Part shown: positions 47,242 through 59,184 of the stretch, piece after piece
How positions within the stretch are numbered: the first letter of the stretch is position 1
Layout of the letters: each line of letters starts with the position of its first letter
Assembly (NCBI GenBank): GCA_905250075.1
Contig: CAJNOP010000194.1
Coordinates: 186,001 to 250,000, forward strand
Reading direction: 5' to 3'
From: Rotaria sp. Silwood1
Lineage: Eukaryota; Rotifera; Eurotatoria; Philodinida; Philodinidae
Length of the DNA: 64,000 bases
Translations under genes and position numbers: made by a program
The notes under the pieces: generated by a model
Seen by the model: the letters and a program-made list of their open reading frames with translations, nothing else
The model's database searches: none
What the model was told of the DNA's origin: nothing

Positions 47242-48139
47242 TACACCGCCGAACAAAAGTTTAGGACTTTTTATTTTTCTCAAGTTTTGTTTTGCTCATA
47301 GCTCGGTCAAATTAAATCGAACCCCAACTCTGACACATACCGTTTTGTTCAGCTTTTGACGCTCTTTCCGGTGGTATGTGAATCAACGAGTTTACGCTTG
47401 ATTTGGTGGAATTATTCACGTTTTCCTTGTTTTAGGCCTTTGCACTAAAACGCGATTTTCAACATGAAGATGCGGGCTAAAGTCAATTACTTTTTTACTG
47501 CACGATAGTCCTTGAAATTCTGCATCGATCTATATGACTTTTATGTCGAAAAAAGAACGACCTCTAGGTCAGAAAAGTCGAAATACTCAGAAGGAAGATA
47601 ACTCGGTTCCGTTGCAGAAAGAAGCTTTCGGTCTCGAAAATCAAATTGGTGAAATCAAGTCTTCTAACTTTGTGCATCTTGTAGAGGGTACACCAGGGTA
47701 CATAGATCAACGTCAGAACGAGCTTTGGATCACTCTCCACTCGTGCAGAAAATAAAATACATTTTTCTTATGAAATCGGATTATTGTCGTTTTGAGTATT
47801 TCGACTTTTCTGACCTAGAGGTCGTTCTTTTTCGACATAAAAGTCATATAGATCGATGCAGAATTTCAAGGACTATCGTGCAGTAAAAAAGTAATTGACT
47901 TTAGCCCGCATCTTCATGTTGAAAATCGCGTTTTAATGCAAAGGCCTAAAACAAGGAAAACGTGAATAATTCCACCAAATCAAGCGTAAACTCGTTGATT
48001 CACATACCACCGGAAAGAGCGTCAAAAGCTGAACAAAACGGTATGTGTCAGAGTTGGGGTTCGATTTAATTTGACCGAGCTATGAGCAAAACAAAACTTG
48101 AGAAAAATAAAAAGTCCTAAACTTTTGTCCGGTGATGTA
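47242..48139. mobile_element. Tc1-like non-autonomous palindromic element, about 0.9 kb
   Basis: Arms of about 347 bp (47242-47591 and 47794-48139) are near-identical inverted copies around a 200 bp centre. The ends are TACACCGCCGAACAAAAGTT and, on the minus strand, TACATCACCGGACAAAAGTT, each preceded by TA as in Tc1/mariner insertions. The open frame across the centre (47534-47755) starts inside an arm and has no known motif, so a transposase is absent. The low arm divergence suggests recent activity. Confidence 0.75.
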
Positions 48140-48709
48140 GTTTTAAAAGTTGTTTTCTGCTGAGTAGGATTGATTTTATGTGAATCAAAAATATTCAATT
48201 TAGTAGCTTTCATTGGTGATAGATCAATCGTCTCGAGCTATGACTTCTAAGTAAAAATTGTCATTGATAGCAATAAATTTGACCATTCATTGGACAGTTT
48301 TGAAGACTACTGAGATGCGCGTTACCAAAACTTTGGTCGATATGTTGTTTTAAGTCAGAATTCAGTACGTCATGCATGGCAAACCAGAAAGTTGTGTTCA
48401 ACTATGGAAGCCTTCAATGATCGAATTCACATATTCAGATAATCAGACACTGACAATTGGTAATCGTCTCGCATGACGATGCTTAAACACGGAATCGGTA
48501 CTGAAGTAAATATTTGAATATTTAACTTCAGATATTTAATAATTCAATTCAACTAATACTTTGACACTATCGTTTTCTGTCTTATGTCTTTGATTTAAAG
48601 TCATATACCACATAGCAAACGATACACGCACAAGGGGTAAAAAGCGGATTGTCGTATCCAGAGATTGTATGGATCGGCACGGATCGTACAGATCGCGGAT
48701 ACGAAGTGC
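48140..48709. other. No gene seen
   Basis: Spacer between the Tc1-like element and minisatellites. Confidence 0.4.
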
Positions 48710-48870
48710 CCTTGAGTCCTCATGTGCTATTGTTTGGAAGTATCTTTTGGTCCTCATGTCTTATTATTTGGAGGTACTCTCAGTCCCTCATCTTCTATTA
48801 TATGAAGGCACTCTTGGGTCCTCATTTTCTATTATATGTAGGTTCCCTTAGGTCATCATGTTCTATTAAA
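48710..48870. repeat. Minisatellite, unit about 42 bp
   Basis: Four to five imperfect copies of a unit with GTCCTCAT, TCTATTATATG and GGCACTCT-type segments. Confidence 0.65.
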
Positions 48871-49184
48871 ACTACTCCACAGAATGGAAGTCCATTGGAT
48901 AATAGAAGTCCACCCCAAGATTATAACAGTTCAAACACATTATAAGCCCATCTATCCGAAATGACCACAGGACAAGCAGTTAGAAAGCTTGACAAATAAG
49001 CTCATTAGTTCTCATTGTTTATTATAGGTTAGTTTGTAAGTCTTAGTTTCTTTGCCATCTATATATTCCATCGGCTGAAAGGAGTCTTATAAAGTAAAAT
49101 GCGTTTGTATCTATGTATATGTCAAGGTCAAAAAGCCATCAATGACCGATCAGAAATTTTCGCTATCCATCTCTCAAACAACTT

Positions 49185-49375
49185 GGCTCTAGGGGAGCTG
49201 GAAATTCAACCAATCAGATTTTGAGTGGCTACGAAATTCAGTCAAGCAGGTTTTGAGGAACTGGAAATTCAGCTAATCAAGTTTCGAGGGTCTAGAAAAT
49301 TTAGAGCATCAGTTTTTGAGGCACTAGGAATTCAGCCAATTAGATTGAGGCACTCTCAAAAATTTAGGATGACAA
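49185..49375. repeat. Minisatellite, unit about 45 bp
   Basis: Four imperfect copies of a unit with GGAAATTCAGCCAATCAG(A) and TTTTGAGG. Confidence 0.65.
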
Positions 49376-49844
49376 GTTCAAGCGCATGGGTACGTAGTGT
49401 TCATTAGAATAAAATAGTCCAATACTAGTCGCATCCAACTATTCGATTGAAGCTCAAATATTCAGGAAGAGCCGAACGATATTTGCTAGTTTAGCTGAAT
49501 TTATTGAGGAGACAGTTACTAGTCTTTGTATCATCTGTAGGTTCGCGCAATCAGGGAGATAGTAGTACAGATCTGGAAAACAAAATGACTTTTAAAAGAT
49601 GTGAGCGAAAAATTTCACAAAGCCTCTCCTTCGAACACAAAAAATATTGACTAGCTGGCGAAAAAGAAAAGTTTAATCTTATACTTCATCTGAGAAGGAC
49701 TTACATATAAAGCTACCTGCTCTAGTGACAGAGATGAAATTAATATTTCTAAGTTGAAGATCAAGACATTTTATATGGGATTATAATAATATTCTATTGA
49801 CGTCATTGGTGTCAACGATTCCCACGAGAACTTTTGTTTTGTTA
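49376..49844. other. No gene seen
   Basis: AT-rich spacer between repeat families. Confidence 0.4.
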
Positions 49845-50235
49845 ATTCCCTCGACTGTCGAGAGGTTCATATGAAATAAAATGAGTTTGTTTGTGTCTTT
49901 GTGTCAAGGCGAAGGGTCAAAAAAACATGATCATATATGAATATATCTGAATTGTCAGCGAATTGTATTTTTCATATCAGGACTTACGCAGTCAAGTTTT
50001 TTCATCCTAAGATTTCAGTCAATCACAGGTTTTTTTTGTTGGACTCTCAAGCGGTCAGATTTTTGCAGGTTGGAGGTAACAGTAGACGAAAGTAAATCAG
50101 AGTTGGGAAATCCGAATCGGAAAGCAACTTCTTAAAATTTTGAGTTGAATTTTCAGGGCCAAGGAAACAGTTTTTTTTCGAAAGTAATGATATTCCCTTG
50201 GCTATTGGAAGGATTATACAAAATAAAACAAGTAA
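49845..50235. repeat. Dispersed repeat family 'CCCTCGACTG' (copy 2)
   Basis: Contains CCCTCGACTGTCGAGAGG, TCATATGAAATAAAATGAG, GTGTCAAGGC and AAGATTTCAGTCAATCA in the same order and orientation as at 14215-14960. Confidence 0.7.
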
Positions 50236-50292
50236 CGCTCGTCGCTTCGACTCGCTTAGCCCTCGACTGAACAAGATATCATATTCAATTTT

Positions 50293-50865
50293 TCACAGAA
50301 GATATAGCAATAGAAGTTCACAAAAATTATACTTAGTAATTATAGCATATGACAAATTAATGCCAGGTCTCAATGTTAGACCCACGCCTGTCCATGTATA
50401 TATTTCCGCAGATGATAGATTTAAAAACACGAAAGAACCTTTCTTATAAGTATCAAACACGACCAAATTCAATAGCTTATTCACTCTTATCGCGTACATT
50501 TAACTAATAAATAGTCAAAAACCATTCCATAGTAACTACAAATGACTCTCTTAATTGATAAATATTTTCATAAGACGAAAACAAACATACAATTTTCAAT
50601 TATTCTCTTCTTTTTCATACATTTATGCCAAACCGAAAAAGACATACTGTTTTAGCTGATCATCTACTTCAGCAAATGCACATTCTAAATCCACAAATAA
50701 ATATACGAACCGAAAAACTAATTCTTTTCCTTTCAAGTTCGTTTCCGATGGAGTGAATTTAACTGTTTTAATGATGTTTTCCATCCATACATTGTCACTA
50801 TATTCTATTCTTCGAGAAAAACTGGTCTTAGGATGCATACAAAAATATTTCTCCTTTTTTATCAC
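50293..50865 (-). other. Two unidentified minus-strand open frames
   Basis: 50865-50623 gives an 80-residue frame with YSDNVWMENIIKTVKFT and LVFRFVYLFVDLECAFAEVD. 50499-50293 gives 68 residues with VFLNLSSAEIYTWTGVGLTL. Composition is protein-like and they may be neighbouring exons of one gene, but I see no splice pair joining them and recognise no family. Confidence 0.3.
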
Positions 50866-50964
50866 TTTGAGTCCGTTTTGAAACTCATCAGATCTAACCC
50901 CTTCACATTCTCTTGTTTAATCTTTTTAATTTAACGCCCTTCAAAATGCAACTGTCGAGTGCAC

Positions 50965-51014
50965 CAGCTAGTCGCTTGTCGGCGCCCCTCTGGGGCGCCA
51001 CTCGCGACTAGCTG
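50965..51014. other. GC-rich hairpin
   Basis: CAGCTAGTCGC and GGCGCCCC are answered by GGGGCGCC and GCGACTAGCTG around a TCT loop, a stem of about 19 pairs with a small internal mismatch. It stands out in an AT-rich region. The role is unknown. Confidence 0.75.
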
Positions 51015-51769
51015 CTGCGACCTCTGATCTTCTTCTCGCATAAGATAGTTCTTTTCACTTAAACCCTGTTAAATGACAGATTGCTCTTACTTAGAATATT
51101 AGATTTATAACACAATCGCTCCACATGAGCAGCTCCGGACCAACAGTTTCCTGTTATTTATTCCTAATTTCTTTAACCCAATGGTTTAGCCAATACGATA
51201 AAATTTTATTAGGGCTTCTGGTTTGGAGAATCTTAGTTGATTATTCTTGATAAATGCAGGTTTCATGTAGATCTTTTGCTAAACAACATTAGAATACGTT
51301 CGCAATTTTAGCGACCACTAGTTCGCCAACACTTCTCTCAGGCCTTGCTCATAGTCCCTTGTTGCATTTTTGGAATACATTAAAACAATCATTGGTTATT
51401 CAGCATTTATCCTATAGGCCGTAACTTCATTTACAGGATTCTTTTAATGCTACTTCTCTCGACTTAAGCAGAGTGTACTCAAAAAAGGCCACTTAACTCA
51501 CAAACCACTATGAATAATCATGAATCCCACAATGTCGCACACATTAGACTGAGTGCCAATGGTTTGTAAACACTGTTTCATCACACTACGACTTACTGAA
51601 ACACTCAACCCATTAGATCACACTCTGATTCATATCTACAACCATACTATGAAGAGGCTACCGAAACTAAACACCAATTACAAACTCTAAATACGCAGAA
51701 GGATTGTCCATATTTCGGGTGTCCATTTTTTCAAATGCCTTTTGCTTTAAAAAAATTGACTTTTTCCTT
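51015..51769. other. No gene seen
   Basis: Non-coding by inspection; no repeat or motif stands out. Confidence 0.35.
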
Positions 51770-52870
51770 AGACAATAATTCAGATAAAAAAGGATGATTT
51801 GTCTCATACAAAAACCTACTTGAGTTTTTGAACAGCTGACTTGAGATTCGGGTTCTCCGACCTGGATTTGCTTTCGGCAACCTTTATAAACTATCGTTAT
51901 TTTCTCAAAAAACCCTTTTCTTGACCCTAAAAACCCGATTCAAAATTTCTAGAAACTGACTTCAGATTCGAATTCTCCGACCCCGATATCCTGTCGTCAA
52001 CCTTTATAAAATATCGTTATTTTCTCAAAAAATCCTCTCCTTCACCCAAAAATTTGAATTCAAAATTTTGAAAAACTGACTTCAGATTCGGATTCTTCGA
52101 CTCCGATTTACTTTTGTCAACGTTTAGAGGAAAGGACTTTATCTGATTGGTCGAAAGCCCGATATCGAAAACATCTCATTGGCTGAAACTATGGGCTGAA
52201 TAACGTGATTGGTCGAAAGCCTCAAAGCGCAAACTTCTTTAAGCGTATGTTTTTTGACCCCGAGGTTCTTTTAACCCTGATGTTCTTTTGGCCTGACGAC
52301 AAGCAAGCAAGCAAACTCCTTTTTTTCATATGACCCTTCCTTCAGTCGAGGGAATAGCAAAGTTTCATCAAAATGGCCAAAAGTCTTAAAATAAAAAAGC
52401 TCATTTCTGATTGGCCGGTTCCTGACTAATGAAATCTCGGCCAAAAAAATGGGCTTCGGGTTCGGATTCAGGGCCCTCGATAACCTATAGCAAAGTTTGA
52501 TCAAAATGGCCAAAAGTCTTAAAATAAGCTGACGCCACTTGTATGTTTTTTTGACCCCAATCAAGCAAACAAGCAAACAAACGGACAACCTATTTTTTTT
52601 CATATGACCCTTCCTTCAGTCGGGGGAAAAAGCTCATTTCTGATTGATCGGCTTGTTAGCCAATAGAATGGCCAGATGTAAAACCTTGCCTAAGGTTCGG
52701 ATTTCCCGACTTGGATTACCTTTGGTGGAACTTTACAAGTTACGCCTAAATGAACTTCATCTCTGATGTTTTTTTGACCTGCGACAAGCAAACAAACAAT
52801 CAATCAAGCAAACTATTTTATTTCATGTGACCCTCCTTTCAGTCGAGGGAATAAGTTTTGGTATCTGTCT
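51770..52870. repeat. Dispersed repeat family 'CAGTCGAGGG', inverted copy with tandem units
   Basis: Three roughly 120-bp direct units begin near 51836, 51956 and 52076 (CTGACTTCAGATTCG... TCTCCGAC). Further on, three copies of CATATGACCCTTCCTTCAGTCG or a close variant (near 52327, 52600 and 52830) are the reverse complement of the modules at 14215 and 49845. Open frames here are shared shadows of the repeat, not genes. Confidence 0.7.
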
Positions 52871-54799
52871 GTGTGATAATAAGAGGTGGAACAGGTATTT
52901 AGCAGTTAAAATGCATTTTGACAAAAGATTGCTAGGTTTACAATCTCTTATTGAAAAGTAATGCTTATCTTAAATTATTTTTCGAAAAGGAGTTTCTGGG
53001 GCTTTTTCCGATATAAGAAATTGAAATTTGCGTCAGTTGTTGTGGTAAAGCTGGTAGATTAGTTCTTTCGATACCGACACATGTCAAATGTACTTCTGCT
53101 TTAAACAGTCGAGAGCCAAGAGAGTCGAACCGATGAATGCTACTGTTTTTTTTACCATAGAAAAATTAACGCCTTTCAAATGTTGGAAAAAATATACCGA
53201 GCTATATTATTAAAGCACAGTAGTCTAAGAAAGTATTAAAAAGATTTTATATATGGAAAACTATCGTTCTGCTAAACCTTTTCTTGTGAGGATATTATGT
53301 ACAGCTGAAAAACGAAACGATGAAAATTTAATATTAATTTTTGCAGCAATATGCATAGATATTTCTCTGAAAAATAGGACTTCTTAAGAAACTGCTTGTA
53401 ATTGGTATGAATTAAGTAAGAGTTCATCAGACTTAAAAACTATTACCAGTGTGGGATGCTACAATTTTAACTATTATAACATTCAGGAGTCTGAACGATC
53501 TATCTTTCCAAAAAGGGTAACTCTAACTGTAAAGTCAACGAATCATTGCATGTTTTTGTCTCAATAGGTAAGATATGTCTCTTTCTTGGTGTCGGAACTG
53601 TATATAGGATGCCTTGTTGAAGTCGTTCGACAGAACCATCTCGGCAAAGGTCTAATAGAAACTGCTTTTTGCTCCATTTATTTCGAATGTTTCTGCACAA
53701 ATACATTGTTTTTAGCTGTCGTTTTCTGTATTTATCGCTAGATTCCTCGAATATTCAGGGTAGATGAATAGCTGAATGGAAAATGCAGTGTACAGAACGC
53801 ATTAGATTGCCGATGCAATAGTATGCGGTTCGAAACGAACTAGTCGCCACCTATTGGTTTCTACGAAACCGTCATAACTAATTAGTTGACATTTCATAAA
53901 GAAATGAGTGAGAATCAGTTAAAATACTTAGCACATTATCTTGAGCCATACATTTTGACCTTTCGGTAAACTTGATCGATGCTCGTTTCATATTGTCAAT
54001 TTGAATATGTGAGCATGGATTTGAGCACTTCGAGAGAAAATGCATGAGAATATGTATAATTAACATATTTTTATACCTTACTATAATGGTAGCACACATG
54101 CTTGGATAGAACAATATTTGCTTTATTGAATGATCTATTTTTCTTTTACTGGAAAAAGCATCCTGGTTTTAAAAATGAGTTGAATATTAGAAAACACGAA
54201 ATCTGACAATGTTTTAATATTTTGCCCTTCCGATTAGAAGTCGAAAGCGAAAGTTGACGCCGTATCCGTGATCAGCGTAAAAAACTAAAGTCAAATATGT
54301 GTATTGAATAGTTTTGATAACCCTTATTTGATATCGTCACGATCCTGGAGCTATTTGATCTTCAATGAAGTACCTCCCGTTCCGACTTCTGAGTCACTTT
54401 TTTTAAATATCCGAGTAATATGTGCGTTTCATCTCGTTTGAGAAACAAAGTATATTATTTGAATCTCAGAATAGAGGCAGTTCACTCCCTATATGCTCTT
54501 ATGTCGAGATACTCGTTGATCCTTGAAATCAATACAGGCAGTTTTCTTCATATGGTGCTAAAGAAAATATATCATAACACCAATATTTCAAATTAGTTTT
54601 TTCTAAAGGAAAAATACTTCGCGCGTTCATCCACTGATTTTATGTATACGACATGTGATGAAACTCATCTAATGAAGTTTTGAATGTGTATCCTTGAAAA
54701 AGTATTAGTTGAGGCATATGTGATCAAGATACGAAGTACCTCCGAATCCGTGCGGTTTCCATCGCCATTCTAGTTGGTATTGATCGCGATTTCGTAGCA
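52871..54799. other. About 1.9 kb without a recognisable gene
   Basis: Short open frames only (one of 68 codons at 53706-53500 on the minus strand), with no motif or splice support. Confidence 0.35.
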
Positions 54800-57160
54800 C
54801 TCTATTTTTATTCAGATAGAAAACATGGGTTTTTGCATCAGGTTAAGCGAACTTGAAGAGATCTTTGGATGTCACAATCGTATCTTCTGCCTCTCCACTC
54901 CGAACTTTTCTCATTATTCGATACATAAGAGCTGCTCAAATACTATCGATGAAAACTTTACCATGAGCTGCTGCACTGAATATTCGGGAGGCGCAAATTC
55001 CGAAATCTTTCTAATGATAGATGAGATTCTGTATGATTTTATTATTTTTGAGGTGTCTAGCGGTCTCATCACTGAGATAGTTTAACCATTTAAAAGAAGG
55101 ATGCACACTATGAACATAATCAACGATTATACTTTGAGCAGCATGAACGAAATCAGCGTTGTGTCCAAGATAGTTACTGATGATAGTCACACGATCTGAT
55201 TTCGATTGAGTAATGTATGGTTTTCGACGAAATCTATTTGCATGACAACTATATTCTCTTCAAAGGCCTTCTCCTTGACTTTTTTAATGTATTCATACTG
55301 TTGACCAGCAACAAAGTGCTTTTTGAGAAATATGGACCATTGCACATCGAACTCTTCAAGAAGACTACCAATAGATTTGTCAGTCCTTTGCAATAAAATT
55401 TTTGTGTATGTAGGCTTTGCCTGATCGTTTTGTATCGTTGTCTTCGTGCGGCAGAACTGGCTTTTGCTACGTCATTCAGGAGGTGTTGTTGAATCGAATA
55501 ACTTTATCATTAAGGAAACCTTTGAGGAGCTTACTCGACCGTATAATTTTGCCTACAACAATCAACAAGACATTGAAGAATTTTTAAGCTATGCTTCGCT
55601 TAAGTAGATTCTTCTCTTTTTTTTCATTGACGTTTGTTTGTCAATCGAGTACAGTTGAACAAACAATCGCTTCAGCAAATGAAGAGATCTCATCCTAACG
55701 TCTGCAACTTTCTCAAGAATCTCAACAAAGAAGAAATCCTTTTCGAACGATAGATGATCAAGCTCCTTCATCTGTGTCTACATGCTTCTTTATTTTGCTT
55801 GAAATACAATATCTATATGGTTTATTTACCATATCAAAAGAAACATCAAACGGTGTTCACAATTTATTCTTTCCATATTCTGTATCAAGGAATTACCTAA
55901 AAATACCTAACAACTCTGAGAGATAGCCAACTCGGTGTCTCTTTCAATACACCTGCTGTTGCTCTCTCGCCTGTGTGCACATATATCCCCTTCTCACTAA
56001 CAAGCTTACACTTTGTGCATTCCTGAAAGTAACATTTTTTGATTCGAGATGAGCTAATAAGATGGACGATGAGTTCATTGCGCTCAATTACCGATGGAGC
56101 TAGCTTGTTCCACGCTTAATAAATAAAAACAGATGATATTGCTGCTGCTTCGATTAGAGTATTTATCAGAATTAGAAAATCAAATTTTTCATGACAAATG
56201 AAGACACAAATGTCTTGAGGTGTCAAGATTTTAAACCACTTCGGTTTCATTAAACAGAAGGTAGATTTATCCGCAGAATTCGAAAAGTTCTTCTCCTTGA
56301 GCTGTTTCATAAAGATAGTGTATATTTGGTTGAAAGTCATCAGCATGTACCAAATATGCTCTGGTTGCATCGTCTTGAAAGAAAGCCATGATATCTTCAA
56401 TAAGTTATGGGTCCATCGGATAATGCCCATCTAAAATCACAGTTTAGTCAGGATATCGAGCGCGTTCCGTAATTCGATTCCTTGTCGTACTTATTACTGA
56501 TTCCAATAAAAAAATCTTTCAATTTGTACTTTTCTCAGTTCCATGGCGCGAGTGAGAAGACGAACTGGCTCGTCAGAATCACTTGACTCAAAACGAAGCT
56601 TCAAACCATTAAGCAGAACTTCATTGTCATTGATAGTGAACAGTATTCTCTTCGATCTCGAGACTGTACTTTCTGACACTCTGAAAATATCATCCGCCGT
56701 CCATCGAATCACCTCGGCGGTTCTTGACACCTTCTGTTGCAAGATGTCAGCGCTGTATCTATGAAGGAACTATTTCGAAAAATTACTTGCAAAGCGTAAC
56801 TTACAAATCTGAAACTCGAGATTTATCGAGCATGGAAAAAACCTTATTCGAAAGATATTTTGCCGTCTCTTGGTTTTATTTCTGTTCAACGTGAATAATT
56901 CTACTTCCTGATGATAACTGCGAGGATGACTACTCCGTAGTCTCTGCGCATGCAAAGCAGAAGTGTAGTCGGTACTCCATACTCTACAGCAATTGGTGTT
57001 GTCGCCTCGGTGCCTGATCGTTAATATCCATACTCTCATTTCCCTCGTCGATGCTTCTTTGCAAAACCATGTGAAAATCAAACTTCGAACAATTTTTATC
57101 GTGGTGTGTTCTGCAGGACAAGTCTCCTGCTGGCATCGATATTCCTTCACCACCTATTGA
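54800..57160 (-). pseudogene. Decayed transposon-like gene with a 'DFVEN' block
   Basis: The minus strand has a series of protein-like segments broken by stops. They are QKVSRTAEVIRWTADDIFRV (near 56735), a Cys-rich block with ECTKCKLVSEKGIYVHTGER (near 56020-55960), and FLKKHFVAGQQYEYIKKVKE then VVMQIDFVENH (near 55320-55200). The last resembles a large, multi-copy invertebrate family with a conserved 'QxDFAENY' motif, probably transposon-derived. That similarity is from memory and not verified. Stops and frame changes throughout mean it is not functional. Boundaries are approximate. Confidence 0.45.
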
Positions 57161-57255
57161 AATTCAGTAAGACTCTGCAATACAGGGCGTCAGCTTATCA
57201 TCGACTTTTCGATCGTTTCGTGAATGCGTCGACTACGGAACAATTTTAACGCAGG

Positions 57256-57315
57256 ATGTGGGTGTGGATCTTCTCTGAAAGATTCGTACATACTCACACC
57301 CAACACCCACACCCT
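57256..57315. repeat. Telomere-like hairpin
   Basis: AGGATGTGGGTGTGG is opposed by ACTCACACCCAACACCCACACCCT. Confidence 0.7.
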
Positions 57316-57731
57316 CTAATCGAAGGAGTAAATGTTTAAACATTGTCAGAATTTATTTTTTCTAATATTCAACTTATTTTAAAGACCAGGATGCTTTTCG
57401 CAGAGAAAGAAAAGTATGCCATTCAATAGAGCAAAGATGCCATCATGCCAAGTAATTCTATTTTGTATGCAAAACTTTTCAAAATTTTTTTCAACTAAAA
57501 ATTGTTTGTCACGTGAGATGCCTTATAGAGATGAAAAAAAATGTTAACTATACATATTCTAATAAATTTTCTCTTAATTTTATGGGTGAAAATTCTGTGC
57601 TGAATATGTTCAGTCGTTGTCACGCATATCGTTCTGAAAGGTCAACTGTTTTGTTATTAAAATGATCAACTTTCAAAACTCTACAAACTCTGAAACTTGA
57701 AAGAATTCGGAGATACATTTGTTAAGAATTC
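57316..57731. other. No gene seen
   Basis: AT-rich spacer. Confidence 0.4.
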
Positions 57732-57994
57732 ATGGGGAATTTAAATTTGCGGCAAATTCAAAATTCTTATACCGCTTATATCGCTTATACCGCTATAGCG
57801 GTATATATCCTTATACCGCTGTATCTCCCTCACCCTCACTTTGTTGTTCCCAAGGGTATCCTCCCAAGGGTACCCCTCAAGAGTACTCTCCCAAGGGTAC
57901 CCTCACTTTGTTGTTCCCCAAGGGTACCTTCCTCATCCTCAAGATGCTTCTCTACCTCTATATAATGAATTTGCCGCAAATTCAAATTCCCCAT
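57732..57994. mobile_element. MITE-like element, about 263 bp
   Basis: Terminal inverted repeats of about 28 bp: left ATGGGGAATTTAAATTTGCG, right end in complement TTTGAATTTGCGGC. Inside are TATACCGCTTATA(C/T)CGC units and five copies of CCCAAGGGTA(C/T)CCTC. No coding capacity. Confidence 0.7.
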
Positions 57995-58676
57995 CATATG
58001 TTTGTTAATCGTGATAGAGTAATTATGCAGTTACTCAAGCATATATAATTTTGATCTTCATATTTATTTGTTGTCATTTCCCCTTGAATTTGCAAGAAAT
58101 TTTTTTCTGGTATCCAATGTTTCATTCAGTCATCAATGGAAAAGATAGTACCTCTAATCAATAAAACTTGATGCCACTTTTCGGACAGCAGTGAGAAATA
58201 AAGTAAATCGTACGACTTCTTTTTTTTGAAAATGCTTAGTCAACATACCAGGTTCTGGTTCAAAGTAACATAACGATGTGGTATAAACTGAACATTTCCT
58301 TGTGTACTAGTTGGCATTGTTTAGCGACAGGTTTGTCGATGAAAATAATTCTGAAATGTTTGAAATTCGTTTGCTTCAAATGATAGCAACAGGAATATAA
58401 TCAAAATTGTACTTTTAGTCGCTGATCATTACATACTCCACTTAATGGAAAATATGACTGATTGCTTTTTGTTCTTCATTTGTTTGCTTTCCATTAGTTT
58501 ACATAAGCAACGTGTAAAAAACATGTTCACAAAGATGTACAAAGCATCAATTCATGCTATGTTTACTTTATTACAAGCTTCATGAGTGTCCAAAAGAAAT
58601 GGTATATTAAATTGTAATTTTAACAGCAGCGAAATATGAATGTATTTACACAATATAAAGAGAGAATACAAGATGA
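57995..58676. other. No gene seen
   Basis: AT-rich spacer. Confidence 0.4.
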
Positions 58677-58717
58677 CAGAATTTACTTTTGCAGAAAAAC
58701 TGCAAAAGTAAATTCTG
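58677..58717. other. Perfect 18-bp hairpin with a 5-nt loop
   Basis: CAGAATTTACTTTTGCAG, loop AAAAA, CTGCAAAAGTAAATTCTG. It lies about 50 bp upstream of the longest TGTGGG hairpin. It could be a structured RNA, a very short foldback or a template-switch product. Confidence 0.8.
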
Positions 58718-58768
58718 TATAGACTAACTTTATTTTGAATAATCTTCAAATTGTGTAATTACATTTTT

Positions 58769-59043
58769 AGGGTGGGTGTGGGTGTTGGGTGTGGGTGGGT
58801 GTGGGTGTGGGTGTGGGTGGATGTTGGTGTGGGTGGGATGTGAATGTGGGTGTGGGTGTGGGTGTTAGTATACAACAAAAATCAAAGCCCACCCACACCC
58901 ACACCCCATACCCCACACCCACACCGTCACCCTCACCCCACCCACCCACACCCACCCACATCCACACCCACACCTACACCCACACTCACACCTACACCCA
59001 CGCCCACGCCCACACCCACCCACACTCACACCCACACCTCATC
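58769..59043. repeat. Longest telomere-like hairpin (about 275 bp)
   Basis: About 90 bp of GGGTGT/GGGTGG-type units (58769-58864), a short loop with ACAACAAAAATCAAAG, then about 155 bp of CCCACA/CCCACC units to 59038. The arms differ in length, so the distal part of the right arm is unpaired. The G-rich strand could form G-quadruplexes. Confidence 0.85.
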
Positions 59044-59184
59044 GTCGATCTTGTGGATGGGTGTAGGTGTAGAATAGTGATCTGCAGTTATCTTTGAAGG
59101 TTATCAAAGAATTCGATCATATTTAAAGGATGCCAAGAATTTATTTTCGAACAAAGAGAGAAGTATTAGTACAAGGAATTCGAA

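Noticed and set aside
47534..47755. 73-codon frame in the centre of the Tc1-like element
   Set aside because: It starts inside an inverted arm, is far shorter than any transposase and has no DDE motif.
52271..52603. 110-codon minus-strand frame
   Set aside because: Lies wholly in the CAGTCGAGGG dispersed repeat and is not preserved in the other copies.
58767..59097. Open frames of 68-102 codons rich in Pro, Thr, His or Gly, Val, Trp
   Set aside because: Translations of the telomere-like repeat array on both strands.
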